The notes under the pieces: model-generated
Told to the model about the DNA's origin: nothing
Seen by the model: only the letters and a program-made list of their open reading frames with translations
The model's database searches: none
In this document: piece by piece, positions 9,985 to 18,862 of the stretch
How the letters are laid out: every line of letters starts with the position of its first letter
How positions within the stretch are numbered: position 1 is the stretch's first letter
Made by a program: the position numbers and the translations under genes
Assembly: GCA_963780545.1 (NCBI GenBank)
Contig: CAWACK010000009.1
Coordinates: forward strand, 1 to 64,000
DNA from: UBA8941 sp963780545
Lineage (GTDB): Archaea > Thermoproteota > Bathyarchaeia > TCS64
Direction of reading: 5' to 3'
DNA length: 64,000 bases

Positions 9985-10818
9985 ATGAAGTTTTCGACGA
10001 AAAAATCAAGAGGAATCTCCCAAACAACAGTGGTGGTAATCGCTGTTGTAGTGATACTTGTTGTTGCTGGTTTATACTACTTCATGAGCAGCAGATCAAC
10101 AATAACGCCCCCTTCGCCAACACCCAGTCCAACTCCTACGCCGTCATCAACACCTAGTTCCACACCAACCCCTACTCCTGCGCCCACTCCTACTCCTACT
10201 CCCACCCCTACATCCACACCTACTCCTACTCCTGCGCCAACTCCCACACCTACTCCTGCTCCCACGCCAACTCCGACCCCCACGCCATCCGCGAGCTTTT
10301 ACTCATACGACTTGAAGGTAGGAGCATACGCCATCTACGACTTCAGCGAGACAACGAATGGCCAAACTAACACTTACAAGCTCAAGGGCACCGTCTATAA
10401 TCAGACGGTTTACAGTGGGCAGAACTGTAACTTGGTGGAGCTTACCACCAACTCGACGCAGGGGAACGCCGTTATATACATCTGGATGGCTACGCCAACG
10501 AATAAGCCGGTCCACTTCGTCCTACAGTTGTACATGAACAACACCCTTCGTTACTCAAGGGTTTTGAGCTTTAATGATACTCAGCAATACGCGCTTGTCC
10601 CATCTGACATCACCCAAAGCATCGGAACCGAGACCGTCACCGTCCCAGCCGGTACATTCGCGAACTGTCCAAAGGGTGAGTTCACTGTATCTGGGCGTGT
10701 AACAGATGTGTGGGAGGACTCCAGCATACCAATATTCGGCTTGGTTAAGAGTCAGACGACGAATAGCAACGGCGTAGTCATAGAAACACTTGAGCTGGAT
10801 TCCTACGGTGGGGGCTGA
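9985..10818 (+). CDS. Membrane-anchored extracellular protein with Pro/Thr repeat linker
   Basis: A 277-residue surface protein. It starts KFSTKKSRGISQ, then one hydrophobic helix TTVVVIAVVVILVVAGLYYF, which resembles a type IV pilin-like signal (basic residues, G, then the helix). Residues about 40-95 are a low-complexity TP/AP linker with about 20 repeated TP units, probably extended and glycosylated outside the cell. The C-terminal domain of about 170 residues starts SASFYSYDLKVGAYAIYDF and is beta-rich; I do not recognise it. ATG 9985 is preferred over ATG 9940, which would add 15 residues before the basic segment. Confidence 0.6.
   Translation: MKFSTKKSRGISQTTVVVIAVVVILVVAGLYYFMSSRSTITPPSPTPSPTPTPSSTPSSTPTPTPAPTPTPTPTPTSTPTPTPAPTPTPTPAPTPTPTPTPSASFYSYDLKVGAYAIYDFSETTNGQTNTYKLKGTVYNQTVYSGQNCNLVELTTNSTQGNAVIYIWMATPTNKPVHFVLQLYMNNTLRYSRVLSFNDTQQYALVPSDITQSIGTETVTVPAGTFANCPKGEFTVSGRVTDVWEDSSIPIFGLVKSQTTNSNGVVIETLELDSYGGG
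10116..10290 (+). repeat. Imperfect tandem repeat coding for Thr-Pro linker
   Basis: Short units such as ACTCCTACTCCTGC and CCCACGCCAACTCC repeat throughout this stretch, giving alternating Thr-Pro with Ala-Pro and Ser-Thr interruptions. Codon choice varies (CCT, CCA, CCC, CCG), so selection acts on the protein linker and not on a precise DNA repeat. Confidence 0.8.
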
Positions 10819-11030
10819 GCCCAACCAGTCATTACGCGCAGCATAATCGTCATCGAGAGCTTTAACTGGATAATATGCATCTTCGGAGTAGTGCTACTCT
10901 ATTCGTCGTTCTAGCTTCTCAGAGGAGATAATGAGGCGACGAACGTGGATGATGAATCGATTAAACTCCTGAAAATCAAATGCTAAAGAGGGCTTAGTCC
11001 TCTGATTTAGCTGCGCATGTGTGAATTCAA

Positions 11031-11825
11031 TTATTTATCCGTAAGTTCACCGATGAGGAAGTTCAGCACTTCTCGGTTGAAATCATCCCTCATCTCCACC
11101 ATGAAGGTGTGCGAGCCGCCCTCGACTTTTACTAGCCTGGACCACGGGATCCTGTCTGCGATAACCTCGGAACTAACCGGCTTAATGAGCCTATCACCGG
11201 TTCCCACTATGACCAATGTGTTAGCGGTGATCAAATGCAGTCTCTCGAGGGTGTTGTGATTCGAGCAAGCCTCCATCTGACCCTCGATCCCCACAGTATC
11301 CGAGGAAGCCGTAAACATGGACCCAACCCGACCCAAGAGGCTGAAGGTGAATCTATAAAGTGGCTTGTTGAAGGCCAGACCAATCATGACGTTAGCCATA
11401 TTCTTTGGGGGTAGTAGCGCCAGTTTGGCCATCGTCGGGGTGCTTCCACTCGTCTCGTCTTGGCAGGCATAAGTGCATGCGAGCACCAACTTGATGACCC
11501 TATCAGGGTGGTTTATCGCGAGTTCCTGCGCGATCATGCCGCCCATCGAGGCTCCCATTACGTTTGTCTTCTCGATTCCCAGGTTGTCCATCAAGTGTAC
11601 CGTGTCCTCTGCCATCATTCTGGTGGAGTAGGGGCCTTGTGGCTTGTCAGATTCGCCGACCCCACGGTTGTCGAAGGTTACGACGCGGTAGTGTCTACTG
11701 AAGAATGGTGTTTGATAGTGCCAGCCTATCATGGGTGAGCTGAATCCCATTATCATAACGAGGGGCTCACCCTCCCCATCCACTCTATAGTTTATTTTAA
11801 TGTCTCCGAGTTTGGCAAGCGGCAC
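11031..11825 (-). CDS. Alpha/beta-fold hydrolase
   Basis: A 264-residue serine hydrolase of the alpha/beta fold. The nucleophile elbow is VMGASMGGMIAQEL (G-x-S-x-G), the acid is in VIVGTGDRLIKPV and the catalytic His in VEGGSHTFMVE. YRVVTFDNRGVGESDKPQG is the usual oxyanion and cap region of the 3-oxoadipate enol-lactonase/esterase-like subfamily. Length is normal. It is isolated and transcribed opposite to the neighbouring surface-protein gene, so context does not give a substrate. Confidence 0.85.
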   Translation of the reverse strand: MPLAKLGDIKINYRVDGEGEPLVMIMGFSSPMIGWHYQTPFFSRHYRVVTFDNRGVGESDKPQGPYSTRMMAEDTVHLMDNLGIEKTNVMGASMGGMIAQELAINHPDRVIKLVLACTYACQDETSGSTPTMAKLALLPPKNMANVMIGLAFNKPLYRFTFSLLGRVGSMFTASSDTVGIEGQMEACSNHNTLERLHLITANTLVIVGTGDRLIKPVSSEVIADRIPWSRLVKVEGGSHTFMVEMRDDFNREVLNFLIGELTDK

Positions 11826-12045
11826 GGTGATCCCATTTATGCTCGCGCGTTGTTGAATTAACTTCTTGGTCTACCCGCTACCAATAGCTACTCCCTTAGT
11901 TTCTGAAGGGTATGCGAGTTCAAAGATCGCAAGAAGAAAGACTCCAAAATGCTCAAGGAGGCCTCGAGTGAATATAGTGGACCGGCTTTGGGGATTAAAG
12001 AGATATTAATGGTTAACGATTTCCTAGTATTCAGTACTGTTACCC

Positions 12046-12100
12046 TGTGACTGGCATGTGAATGCCATGTGACTAACATGTGAACGAGATGTGAGCCTAT
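12046..12100 (+). repeat. Five tandem 11-bp iterons (TGTGAnnnnnn)
   Basis: TGTGA occurs at 12046, 12057, 12068, 12079 and 12090, exactly 11 bp apart, followed each time by a variable hexamer; four of five copies are preceded by CA or GA. The array lies 14-68 bp upstream of the coiled-coil/HTH gene start at 12114 or 12135. An 11-bp spacing puts one protein on each helical turn, as in operators or replication iterons. The binding protein is unknown; the adjacent HTH protein is the obvious candidate. Confidence 0.8.
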
Positions 12101-12134
12101 CCCCACAGCTAAGGTGAATGTATTGGAGGCATCC

Positions 12135-13352
12135 ATGGTCTACGAGTATGTGAAGGAACTCGCGGAGCATGGTAAGCGAGGCAGGTTAAGGGGGGCCGAG
12201 CTTGATAGGGTTCGCTTCTTGATGAGTCGACTCAGGAACTGCGGCTTCAGCAGCAGAGACGTAACCCGCTTAATGGGTGGCCGCTGGGACGACTCGACGG
12301 TGAGGAAGTACTGTAAAGGTTCGAGGGTTATTGACGTGTCTGGCAGAGATAAGTTACTGAGTTTAGTCGCCGGGTACGCTGACGCGGGTGTTGACCTCGC
12401 GGAGGTAGAGAGGTGTAGGGCGGCGAAGAAGTTGTTGGCCGGCGTGGGCCTCGACTTTGAGGGGGCGGCGAAGCTGGGTGACGATCTGGCCCATTGCCGC
12501 GGTAGCGTTGAGTCGGTTGAGTCGCTTAGCTCCGAGTTGGCGGGTGAGGGGAGGACGGTTAAGGAGGTATCGGGTCGCTTGAAGGTGGAGAGGGAGCTCG
12601 ACGCTAAGGGGCTGACTCAGAGGATCCAGTTGAAGATCCTTGAGGCCGCTGAGGGCTACGGGGACGCGGACCTTATGCTTGAGGGTCTATCCGAGTATAA
12701 TGGTTTGCTGAATATCGGTGCGAACGCGGATAGACTCAGTAAAGAAGCTGTGGATCTTAAAGCTAAAGTCAAGGGCCTCGAGAGAGATAAGAAGGGACTT
12801 GAGGAGGAGTGCCGCGTGATGTCTGATCGGATAACTGCGGTGAATCAGGCGGCTTTTCTAGGATTTGATTCAGTCAGTTTAACATTAATTTCGGAGGAGG
12901 CGAATGACCTCGGTGGCCCATACAAGGTCTTGGAGGCGATTCAGAAGTACCGCACCTTGAAGCAGCTGGATGCTGAGGTTGAGGGGAAGAGAAGCGAAGT
13001 TGAGAAGATGGAGAAGGAGGTTCGGGATAAACAGCTGAATCTGAATACGTTAAAGTACGCGCTTGCGGAGGCCGATGAGGAGTATAAGGAGAACAGTGAT
13101 GTCAGGGCTGTGGTTATGCTGCTGAAGACGCCCCGTAGGTTAGTGATTGACGCGCCGTCGGTCGCTAAACTTCTGATAATGGTCCTGACGAGGTCTCTTG
13201 ATGTATTAGAGGTGAAGGCGCCTCTTATGGGGTCGAGTCCTAGCTTTACGATCCTGCGGAAGAATATGAAGGTTTTAATTAATGACCTCAGTAGTTTCGT
13301 GAATATGGATAGCAATAACTCAGAGAATACTCCCTCTGATACCAAAAAGTAA
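12135..13352 (+). CDS. HTH and coiled-coil protein of unknown function
   Basis: A 405-residue protein I cannot assign to a family. Residues about 15-65 contain a helix-turn-helix-like segment, NCGFSSRDVTRLMGG followed by DDSTVRKYCKGS. Residues about 195-235 and 275-320 are strongly charged heptad sequence, for example KVKGLERDKKGLEEECRVM and AEVEGKRSEVEKMEKEVRDK, predicting a coiled coil. The C-terminus is a small globular part and a polar tail. ATG 12135 is chosen because GGAGG lies 6 bases before it; GTG 12114 would add 7 residues. Five iterons precede it. A DNA-binding plasmid- or virus-derived protein is plausible but unproven. Confidence 0.65.
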   Translation: MVYEYVKELAEHGKRGRLRGAELDRVRFLMSRLRNCGFSSRDVTRLMGGRWDDSTVRKYCKGSRVIDVSGRDKLLSLVAGYADAGVDLAEVERCRAAKKLLAGVGLDFEGAAKLGDDLAHCRGSVESVESLSSELAGEGRTVKEVSGRLKVERELDAKGLTQRIQLKILEAAEGYGDADLMLEGLSEYNGLLNIGANADRLSKEAVDLKAKVKGLERDKKGLEEECRVMSDRITAVNQAAFLGFDSVSLTLISEEANDLGGPYKVLEAIQKYRTLKQLDAEVEGKRSEVEKMEKEVRDKQLNLNTLKYALAEADEEYKENSDVRAVVMLLKTPRRLVIDAPSVAKLLIMVLTRSLDVLEVKAPLMGSSPSFTILRKNMKVLINDLSSFVNMDSNNSENTPSDTKK

Positions 13353-13445
13353 GCTTGCCTCACATAAAGCATCTACATTTGGGGGACTTAGGGGCAAAAT
13401 TAATGTACATAACAAAAATCAGTTTATGAATCGCGCGCTTAAGAA

Positions 13446-14477
13446 TTAACGAATATACTTCCTCATGTGCTTCGGCGTCGCGTGCGGCACTGGTAGATCG
13501 ATCATTGTTTTGAATCCAGGCTCAGCGTTGATTACCATCGGAATCATGTTCGCAGTGATGGCGATAGTCGCGTAGTCGCCGTGTGTACATGGGCTGATCT
13601 TCTCGTTTATTGGAGGTACACCCTTGATGGTTACGCTGTCGAACTCCTCTGGGGCGCCGATGTAGGCCTTGAAATCCATCGTGATCAGTTTCTTTCCTTT
13701 CACGATTCCGTAGGCCATCTGCATTGAACCAGCGTTATAGCCCTTAGGCACCTTGATTGCCTCGCTCGCCACGTCCTTCTTGAGTACTACTGGCTCGGGT
13801 GTCTCGACCTTAATCTCGTCGACCTCCCAACCTAGGGCGTCCGCTATCATCTGTATGCTCTGCTCTAATCCCACGTGGCCGGTTATCTCGTGGCTCGCGA
13901 TCTTATTCTTGAACTCGTTGACCGTGAGGCCGGCGCCGATCTTTGTCTGAAATGGTATACGTCTCGTCGCTGCGTCCATCTGACGCGCTACGTAGATATC
14001 ATCCACCTTCTGACACACGGCTGTAAGGAAAATCGGTAGCGTATCCATCACGAACCCAGGGTTCACGCCCGTACCAAGGATCGTTGCCTTCCCCTTCTTC
14101 GCCACTTTATCCAGCTTCTCCGCATACTTCTTTCCCTCTGGAGTCGCGTAAGGGTAGCTCAACTCTTCACAAGTTGAGACGACGTTGACACCGTGTTTCA
14201 GTATACCCTCAAACTGAGGGTAGGTCTGCTTTAGGTAGCTCATCGTCGTGTGCGCGACGATATCTGGCTTAGTCTCCTCGAGGACCGCGTCGACGTCGTC
14301 CCTGATCTTGACGCCGAGCTTCTTTCTACCCATGACCTCACCGAGGTCCTTTCCCACTATCTTCGGGTTGATGTCTATGGCGCCGATGATCTCCACACCC
14401 TCCTTCTCGAGGAGGTGGGTCGCCAACTTCTGACCAATGACACCTATGCCGTATGAGACGACCTTGACATTCTCCAA
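13446..14477 (-). CDS. 2,4-diaminopentanoate dehydrogenase-like / DapB-family oxidoreductase
   Basis: A 343-residue NAD(P)-dependent oxidoreductase. The N-terminus VKVVSYGIGVIGQKLATHLLE is a DapB-like Rossmann fold, followed by EIIGAIDINPKIVGKDLGE. The rest matches the 2,4-diaminopentanoate dehydrogenase (Ord) type: VVSTCEELSYPY, ILGTGVNPGFVMDTLP, and GHVGLEQSIQMIADALGW. In fermentative ornithine breakdown this enzyme oxidises 2,4-diaminopentanoate after the aminomutase step. No aminomutase or thiolase partner gene is adjacent, so the substrate is inference. It is divergent from the amidohydrolase gene at 14659. Confidence 0.7.
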   Translation of the reverse strand: MENVKVVSYGIGVIGQKLATHLLEKEGVEIIGAIDINPKIVGKDLGEVMGRKKLGVKIRDDVDAVLEETKPDIVAHTTMSYLKQTYPQFEGILKHGVNVVSTCEELSYPYATPEGKKYAEKLDKVAKKGKATILGTGVNPGFVMDTLPIFLTAVCQKVDDIYVARQMDAATRRIPFQTKIGAGLTVNEFKNKIASHEITGHVGLEQSIQMIADALGWEVDEIKVETPEPVVLKKDVASEAIKVPKGYNAGSMQMAYGIVKGKKLITMDFKAYIGAPEEFDSVTIKGVPPINEKISPCTHGDYATIAITANMIPMVINAEPGFKTMIDLPVPHATPKHMRKYIR

Positions 14478-14658
14478 AGTGGATCAGGTATCAAGCGCTG
14501 TGTCCACGTTATAGCCCTTACTGCTGGTTTTTTAATGCATTTTTGATATTTATCGACGTATATTCTTATAATCAAACCATCATGTACACAAAATTTGAAG
14601 TTAGCCAAGAAAACCTATTCACGTTACAAAACAATTTAATTGGTGAAATAGATTGGAC

Positions 14659-15731
14659 ATGTCAGAGTTCCTCGAGATCAAAGTCATCGACTGCCATACA
14701 CATCTCTGGATGTTAAAAAACCAAATCGATGAAGCAAGCTTACGGTTGCAAGGTGAGGCTCTAGAGGAGACAATTAATGAAGCCCTTCTAAGTCAGATGT
14801 ACATATTCGGAGGGAGAGGCACATCGTAGCTCTATACCTTAAGGCTCGATACCAAGGTAAATTCTACGCTGGCGGCTATACGCCTTGGTCGGGTGAAACA
14901 ATGGGATTAAAGGTAGATTGGCCTAGTTACATCAGGTTACTCAAAGATCTCGGTTACGACGGCGTTGGGGAGATGGGTTCTAAACCGGTCACTAGACAAA
15001 AACACACGCCACTCGACTCCTCATACTACGAAGGTTTCTGGGACAGCTGTGAATCTGAGGAGTTTCCGGTTCTCTGTCACGTTGGAGATGTCGAGGACTT
15101 TTGGCACCCGGAAACGACGCCCGAGTGGGCGAAGGTTCGGGGTTGGGGTTACTGGAGGGACGACTACCCAACGATGAAGGAGCTCTGGATTGAGATAGAA
15201 AACGTACTATATAGACACCCTAGGCTCAAGATAGTACTATGCCACTTCCTTTTCATGAGCCCCCACATGGAGAGATTGGACGAGTTCCTCAACTATCACA
15301 GAAACGCCCACATCGACCTCACCCCAGGTATCGAACTCATTTACAACATCTCCAGGAGACGCGACGAGTGGAGGAGATTCTTCATCGAGCACGACGATAG
15401 GATACTCTTCGGCACAGACATAGGAATGAGCACGAATAAACAACAACACTTGGCTAGAATTTGGCTACTTAGAAGATTCCTCGAGACCGGCGAAGAGTAC
15501 TACACCCCAGATGAAGCTGATGATACACTAACGAGGTACAAGAAGCCATTCATTGGACTTGATCTACCAAGATCCTATTGCGAGAAAATTTATTCTGGCA
15601 ACTTCAGAAGGCTCTGGGGGAAGAAGCCACAAACTGTGAATATCAACTTAGCTATAGCTGAATCAGAGAAACAGGGTGAGGGTCCAGTAGCTGATGAATT
15701 TAGGAACCTAATCAGATTTTTTCTGCGATGA
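14659..15731 (+). pseudogene. Amidohydrolase 2 (TIM-barrel) family, frameshifted N-terminus
   Basis: One metal-dependent hydrolase gene is split over two frames. ATG 14659 starts SEFLEIKVIDCHTHLWM, which holds the HxH metal motif of the amidohydrolase-2 family, and runs to TAG at 14827-14829. The remaining protein is read in the next frame from about 14800, as RHIVALYLKARYQGKFYAGGY, and continues to 15731 with IVLCHFLF and ILFGTDIG, which carries the metal-ligand Asp. The switch is near 14800-14823. The larger frame alone lacks the HxH motif, so it would be inactive. A sequencing error is the alternative. Confidence 0.7.
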
Positions 15732-16092
15732 AGAAGCTTTGGTCGAAGCCACTTGGCTCACCGAAGAAATCTTTCTGATCCGCTTCACCCTTCCGCAGTT
15801 CAGTTCGCCTTATGGTGTTCTCGAGGCCCAAGTTTAGGAGGTTCTCGTAGTACAATATCAGGAACTGTTTGGGCAAAATCTCAAGGAACTTCTTCGCGTA
15901 TTCCCTCACCCTCCATGGTCGGTTCTTCCCCGCGTCGAAGGCCTCTATCGCCGGTGTGACGGCTGCTGTCCCGATGTTGGGAAAAGGCGTGAATAGGGTG
16001 GCTACATCAATAGCCTTACCGATTAACATTATCTTCAGCTTGGACTCAATCTGGGAGTCTTTTTCGATGGCTGTGGGCTTAGGAATCGGCAT
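15712..16092 (-). CDS. Hypothetical protein downstream of the broken coiled-coil gene
   Basis: A 126-residue protein of unknown family. It starts ATG 16092, PIPKPTAIEKDSQIESKLKIM, then a hydrophobic patch IGKAIDVATLFTPFPNIGTAAVTPAIEAF, and a charged helical half ending FFIAEKI. There is no transmembrane segment of clear length. It is the third and last reading frame of a minus-strand set that begins at 17898, and its end overlaps the amidohydrolase gene by 20 bp. The reading frame is intact while the first gene of the set is broken. Confidence 0.5.
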   Translation of the reverse strand: MPIPKPTAIEKDSQIESKLKIMLIGKAIDVATLFTPFPNIGTAAVTPAIEAFDAGKNRPWRVREYAKKFLEILPKQFLILYYENLLNLGLENTIRRTELRKGEADQKDFFGEPSGFDQSFFIAEKI

Positions 16093-16099
16093 ATTCAGA

Positions 16100-16219
16100 T
16101 CATGGCATCCTTAACGTCCGCCTCATGCCAGAGTCCAGGTTTTTCTCCGCTTTCGGCAGGGTCTCACAGAGGCGCTGGAGCTCGTATCTCGCCTCATTTC
16201 CGAATTTTTCCGCTATCAT
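16100..16219 (-). CDS. Small 39-residue ORF in minus-strand set
   Basis: ATG at 16219 overlaps the TGA stop of the preceding coiled-coil gene as ATGA, the classic sign of translational coupling. The product starts MIAEKFGNEARYELQRLCET, is charged and helical, and ends at TGA 16100-16102, 8 bp before the ATG of the next gene. No family is recognised. It could also be a decayed fragment of a longer gene. Confidence 0.4.
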   Translation of the reverse strand: MIAEKFGNEARYELQRLCETLPKAEKNLDSGMRRTLRMP

Positions 16220-17898
16220 TTTTCCTTCTCATCTCCAGCTTTATGGCCAAAGAGTTGAACTCCGATTGAAAGTCCGACAGCGTGACTCTCAAGCATGTAG
16301 GCTCCCCTCATCGCCGTTGATAGGGCAAAAAGCCCCGTGGTCTTGTCTACCGGCTCATTTAGGATAACTGGTAGCATGAGATCACTGTGCCTGTATTGCG
16401 CCACCAGCTTACCAGCCTCATAAGAATCATTCATAGCTTTCTCGACCTCATCGGCGGCCGATAGTATGGTCTTCTTAGCCTCCACCGCGGCGTCGGTGAT
16501 TAAAGTATTCACCTTAGTGGATCTTGCCTTGAGGCCGGTGGCTGGGTCGTCGATGACGCTGTTCAGCCTTTTTGTGGCCTCACTGGCGTTATCGGCGGCC
16601 ACAATCAAGCTTGACAGCGAATCCCTTACGTTCTTCGTGTAATCGGAGATCAATGTGTGATTCTCCGATTGAAGTTGTTCATTCAGCGTGTTCAGGGTTT
16701 TGACTCTTGAGATTAGCATATTTTCCTCCGTCTTCAGAGAGTTCAACTTGGCTGATAGCTCGGCTTCCTTTGCTGAGACGAAGGCCTTCAAGCTTCCGAG
16801 TTTCTTTATCTCCTCCCTGAATATTTTGAGGGTGCAGCCGCATTTATCCAGTGCATCACTCCATCCGACCAGCTCGGTGCCCTCGACGCCGATTAGCGTG
16901 AACTTATCTAGAGCATCGAGCTGATTTCGGCAGGCATTCAACTTCAACTCCACCTTCTGAAGGTCTTCTTTGAAGCCCGTGATGTCATCCGAGATCCGCG
17001 TATTTTGTTAATTGAGGCGCTGCAGCTCTAACTCGAGGCCGAGATTAGCGTCCCAGCTCTGCTGCAGATAGCTCACGATCTTGGTAATTGCGCCTCTAGC
17101 GGAGAGGCCGTTCTCGCTGCCGATACGGACCGCTGCGTCGACCACTGCCTTCACGTCGCCTGTCTCGAGTTTGCTGTCCCGCATGGCCTTGATCTCCTTG
17201 ACGAGCGACCCATTCTCTACTATCACGTTCTCCAGGCTCTTCGCCTTCTCGTCGAGCTCCTTGACTATTCGCCACGTAGACTCGGCGGCCTGTTGGAGTT
17301 TCTTCACCTCCTCTTCGTGATCTGAAACGCGCTTGAACACTTCGACGACTTTCTCGGGGTCGTAGTTGAGCTTCGATACACTCAGTAAGACCGCGATAAC
17401 CGAGTCTAGGTCCCCAAGTTTCAAGTCGTATTTTCCCAACTTGTCCTTGACTTGGGTGAACTCTGCGAGCTGGGCGTCAGTTGCGCCGGCGTCCTCTATC
17501 GCCTTCCTCTCCTTATCCCGGAGGGAGGCAACCTCAGAGATGAGGGGTTTTCCCTTCGCTATTAGGTCCTCGACCTCCTTCTCGGCAGTCGCCTTCTCTT
17601 TGGATAGCTCGACGAGACGCGACTCTAACCTTTGCTTATTAGCCTCGCCCTCGGATATCTTTCCCCCAAGCTTCGAAAGCTGATCTGATGCCGTGGAGAT
17701 CTGGCTCCGCTACTCACCCAGCTTTACACGGTCCCTCTCGTACGTTGAGCCGAATTCCGCGTAGAATAAGCGGAGCGCCTTATAGAGGGTGTTACCGCTA
17801 CCGAACTTCTTAGCTAGTTTCTCTCAGTCCATGAGGTTACGCGTATCCTCTAAAGCAAGCTCAACCGCAGTACCCTTCCTCTCACTCCCAGCGCTCAA
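16216..17898 (-). pseudogene. Large coiled-coil protein broken by three in-frame nonsense codons
   Basis: One uninterrupted phase of 560 codons runs from TTG 17898 to TGA 16216-16218. It contains three premature stops and no indel: TGA at 17824-17826 (codon 25), TAG at 17710-17712 (codon 63) and TAA at 17008-17010 (codon 297). The sequence reads through each one as convincing protein, for example NLMD*EKLAKKFGSGNTLYKAL, KLGE*RSQISTASDQL and LQRLN*QNTRISDDI. Most of it is charged coiled coil. Each stop is one substitution from a sense codon. It looks like a recently silenced gene; the two following frames remain open. Residual pieces could still be translated separately. Confidence 0.75.
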
Positions 17899-17900
17899 TC

Positions 17901-18359
17901 CTATTCACCACTCCCCATCTTCGAGCACCCACTCGGTTGCTCTCCATCTTTCTCTGCGTCTCCCACAGCCTCCTCATACGAGCCCACGTCCATCCGCCTC
18001 CCGGGGCTGCGTGGTGCGTAGAGTGCGGCTACTCCGGCTGCTCTGCGTCGGTAACCGCCATGGGTGGTGCGCCATGGCGAGGATGTACAACTTGGTGCTC
18101 CGCAGTCGCAGGCGCACCCCCTGCACTCCGCACCCGGAGGAGAAGGTGAGAGGAGGAGGGAGATGGGAGAGATAGAGGGAGAAACAGATAACTCCAGAGA
18201 GAAAAAGAGAGAGTCAACCCTTGGACCAATAGCCGAGGAACCCAACGCAGAGAAACATGCGCGTGCGCGTAGCGTCATCGAAGCTTCATCATCATAGACT
18301 CCCCTCTGCTCAACCACGATGTCAAGAGCATGTGAGCACGACGCTGAACTAACCTTCAT
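17901..18359 (-). CDS. Doubtful ORF upstream of the coiled-coil pseudogene
   Basis: An open frame of 152 codons ends 2 bp before the TTG of the pseudogene at 17898. Its middle has a cysteine group, ECRGCACDCGAPSC, and its end is acidic, SYEEAVGDAEKDGEQPSGC. The first half is low-complexity serine-rich (SLELSVSPSISPISLLLS) and comes from a purine-rich DNA run on the other strand. No family is recognised. The tail may be a real small protein while the front may be chance. Confidence is low. Confidence 0.25.
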   Translation of the reverse strand: MKVSSASCSHALDIVVEQRGVYDDEASMTLRARACFSALGSSAIGPRVDSLFFSLELSVSPSISPISLLLSPSPPGAECRGCACDCGAPSCTSSPWRTTHGGYRRRAAGVAALYAPRSPGRRMDVGSYEEAVGDAEKDGEQPSGCSKMGSGE

Positions 18360-18862
18360 TCAGCCACCCCCCTCTGCATCCTTTCCGTCCACGCGTGCAA
18401 AAAAAATCTGGAAGATAGAAGAAAATCTGTACGTTAAAAGATTACCCTTCAATATTTCAAACATCATTACATCATAAACGGCGATTTTAAAATCCGTTTT
18501 TAAAGCTTTGGATTCCACGTGGCCTCAACCAGCTCTCCGCCGATCCGTAGCGAGTACAACCCTTGTCTCTGCTGCCATCTCCTGAATGCTCAACCTTCAC
18601 ACTGACACGTGCGCGCTGGGTGCTAGTAGTCGCGTTGGGTAGTTGGGTTTTCTGGTTTGGTTTGGCGTCTTGTTATTAGCTATCTTTACGAGGGTTTTTT
18701 CGAGGGCCTAATTTTGGGACAGTCAGCGCGTACTGATGGAGATGCTTGAGGCTGATGGGATGGCTACGTATAGAGATCTCCTAGATTATGATCAAACTTT
18801 AAAAAGAACAAGATTAGGTTTCAATCATTAACTTTTTCTCAGATGAAGCCTAATCAGGACTC
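18360..18862. other. Intergenic stretch without recognisable gene
   Basis: About 500 bp with no supportable reading frame on either strand. It has several A+T-rich segments (for example GATTACCCTTCAATATTTC near 18440) and alternating purine-pyrimidine words such as ACACGTGCGCGC near 18601. The neighbouring bases 18140-18230 form a long purine-rich run on the plus strand. I see no tRNA, no clear terminator and no repeat. Confidence 0.5.

Noticed and set aside
10077..10283. A glycine-valine-rich protein on the minus strand
   Set aside because: It is the reverse translation of the Thr-Pro repeat.
17710..17712. TAG as a pyrrolysine codon
   Set aside because: The same frame also holds TGA and TAA, and no pyl or methylamine methyltransferase genes are in the window.
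17789..18297. Several plus-strand frames opposite the coiled-coil pseudogene
   Set aside because: They are reverse-strand shadows or low-complexity translations without motifs or start signals.
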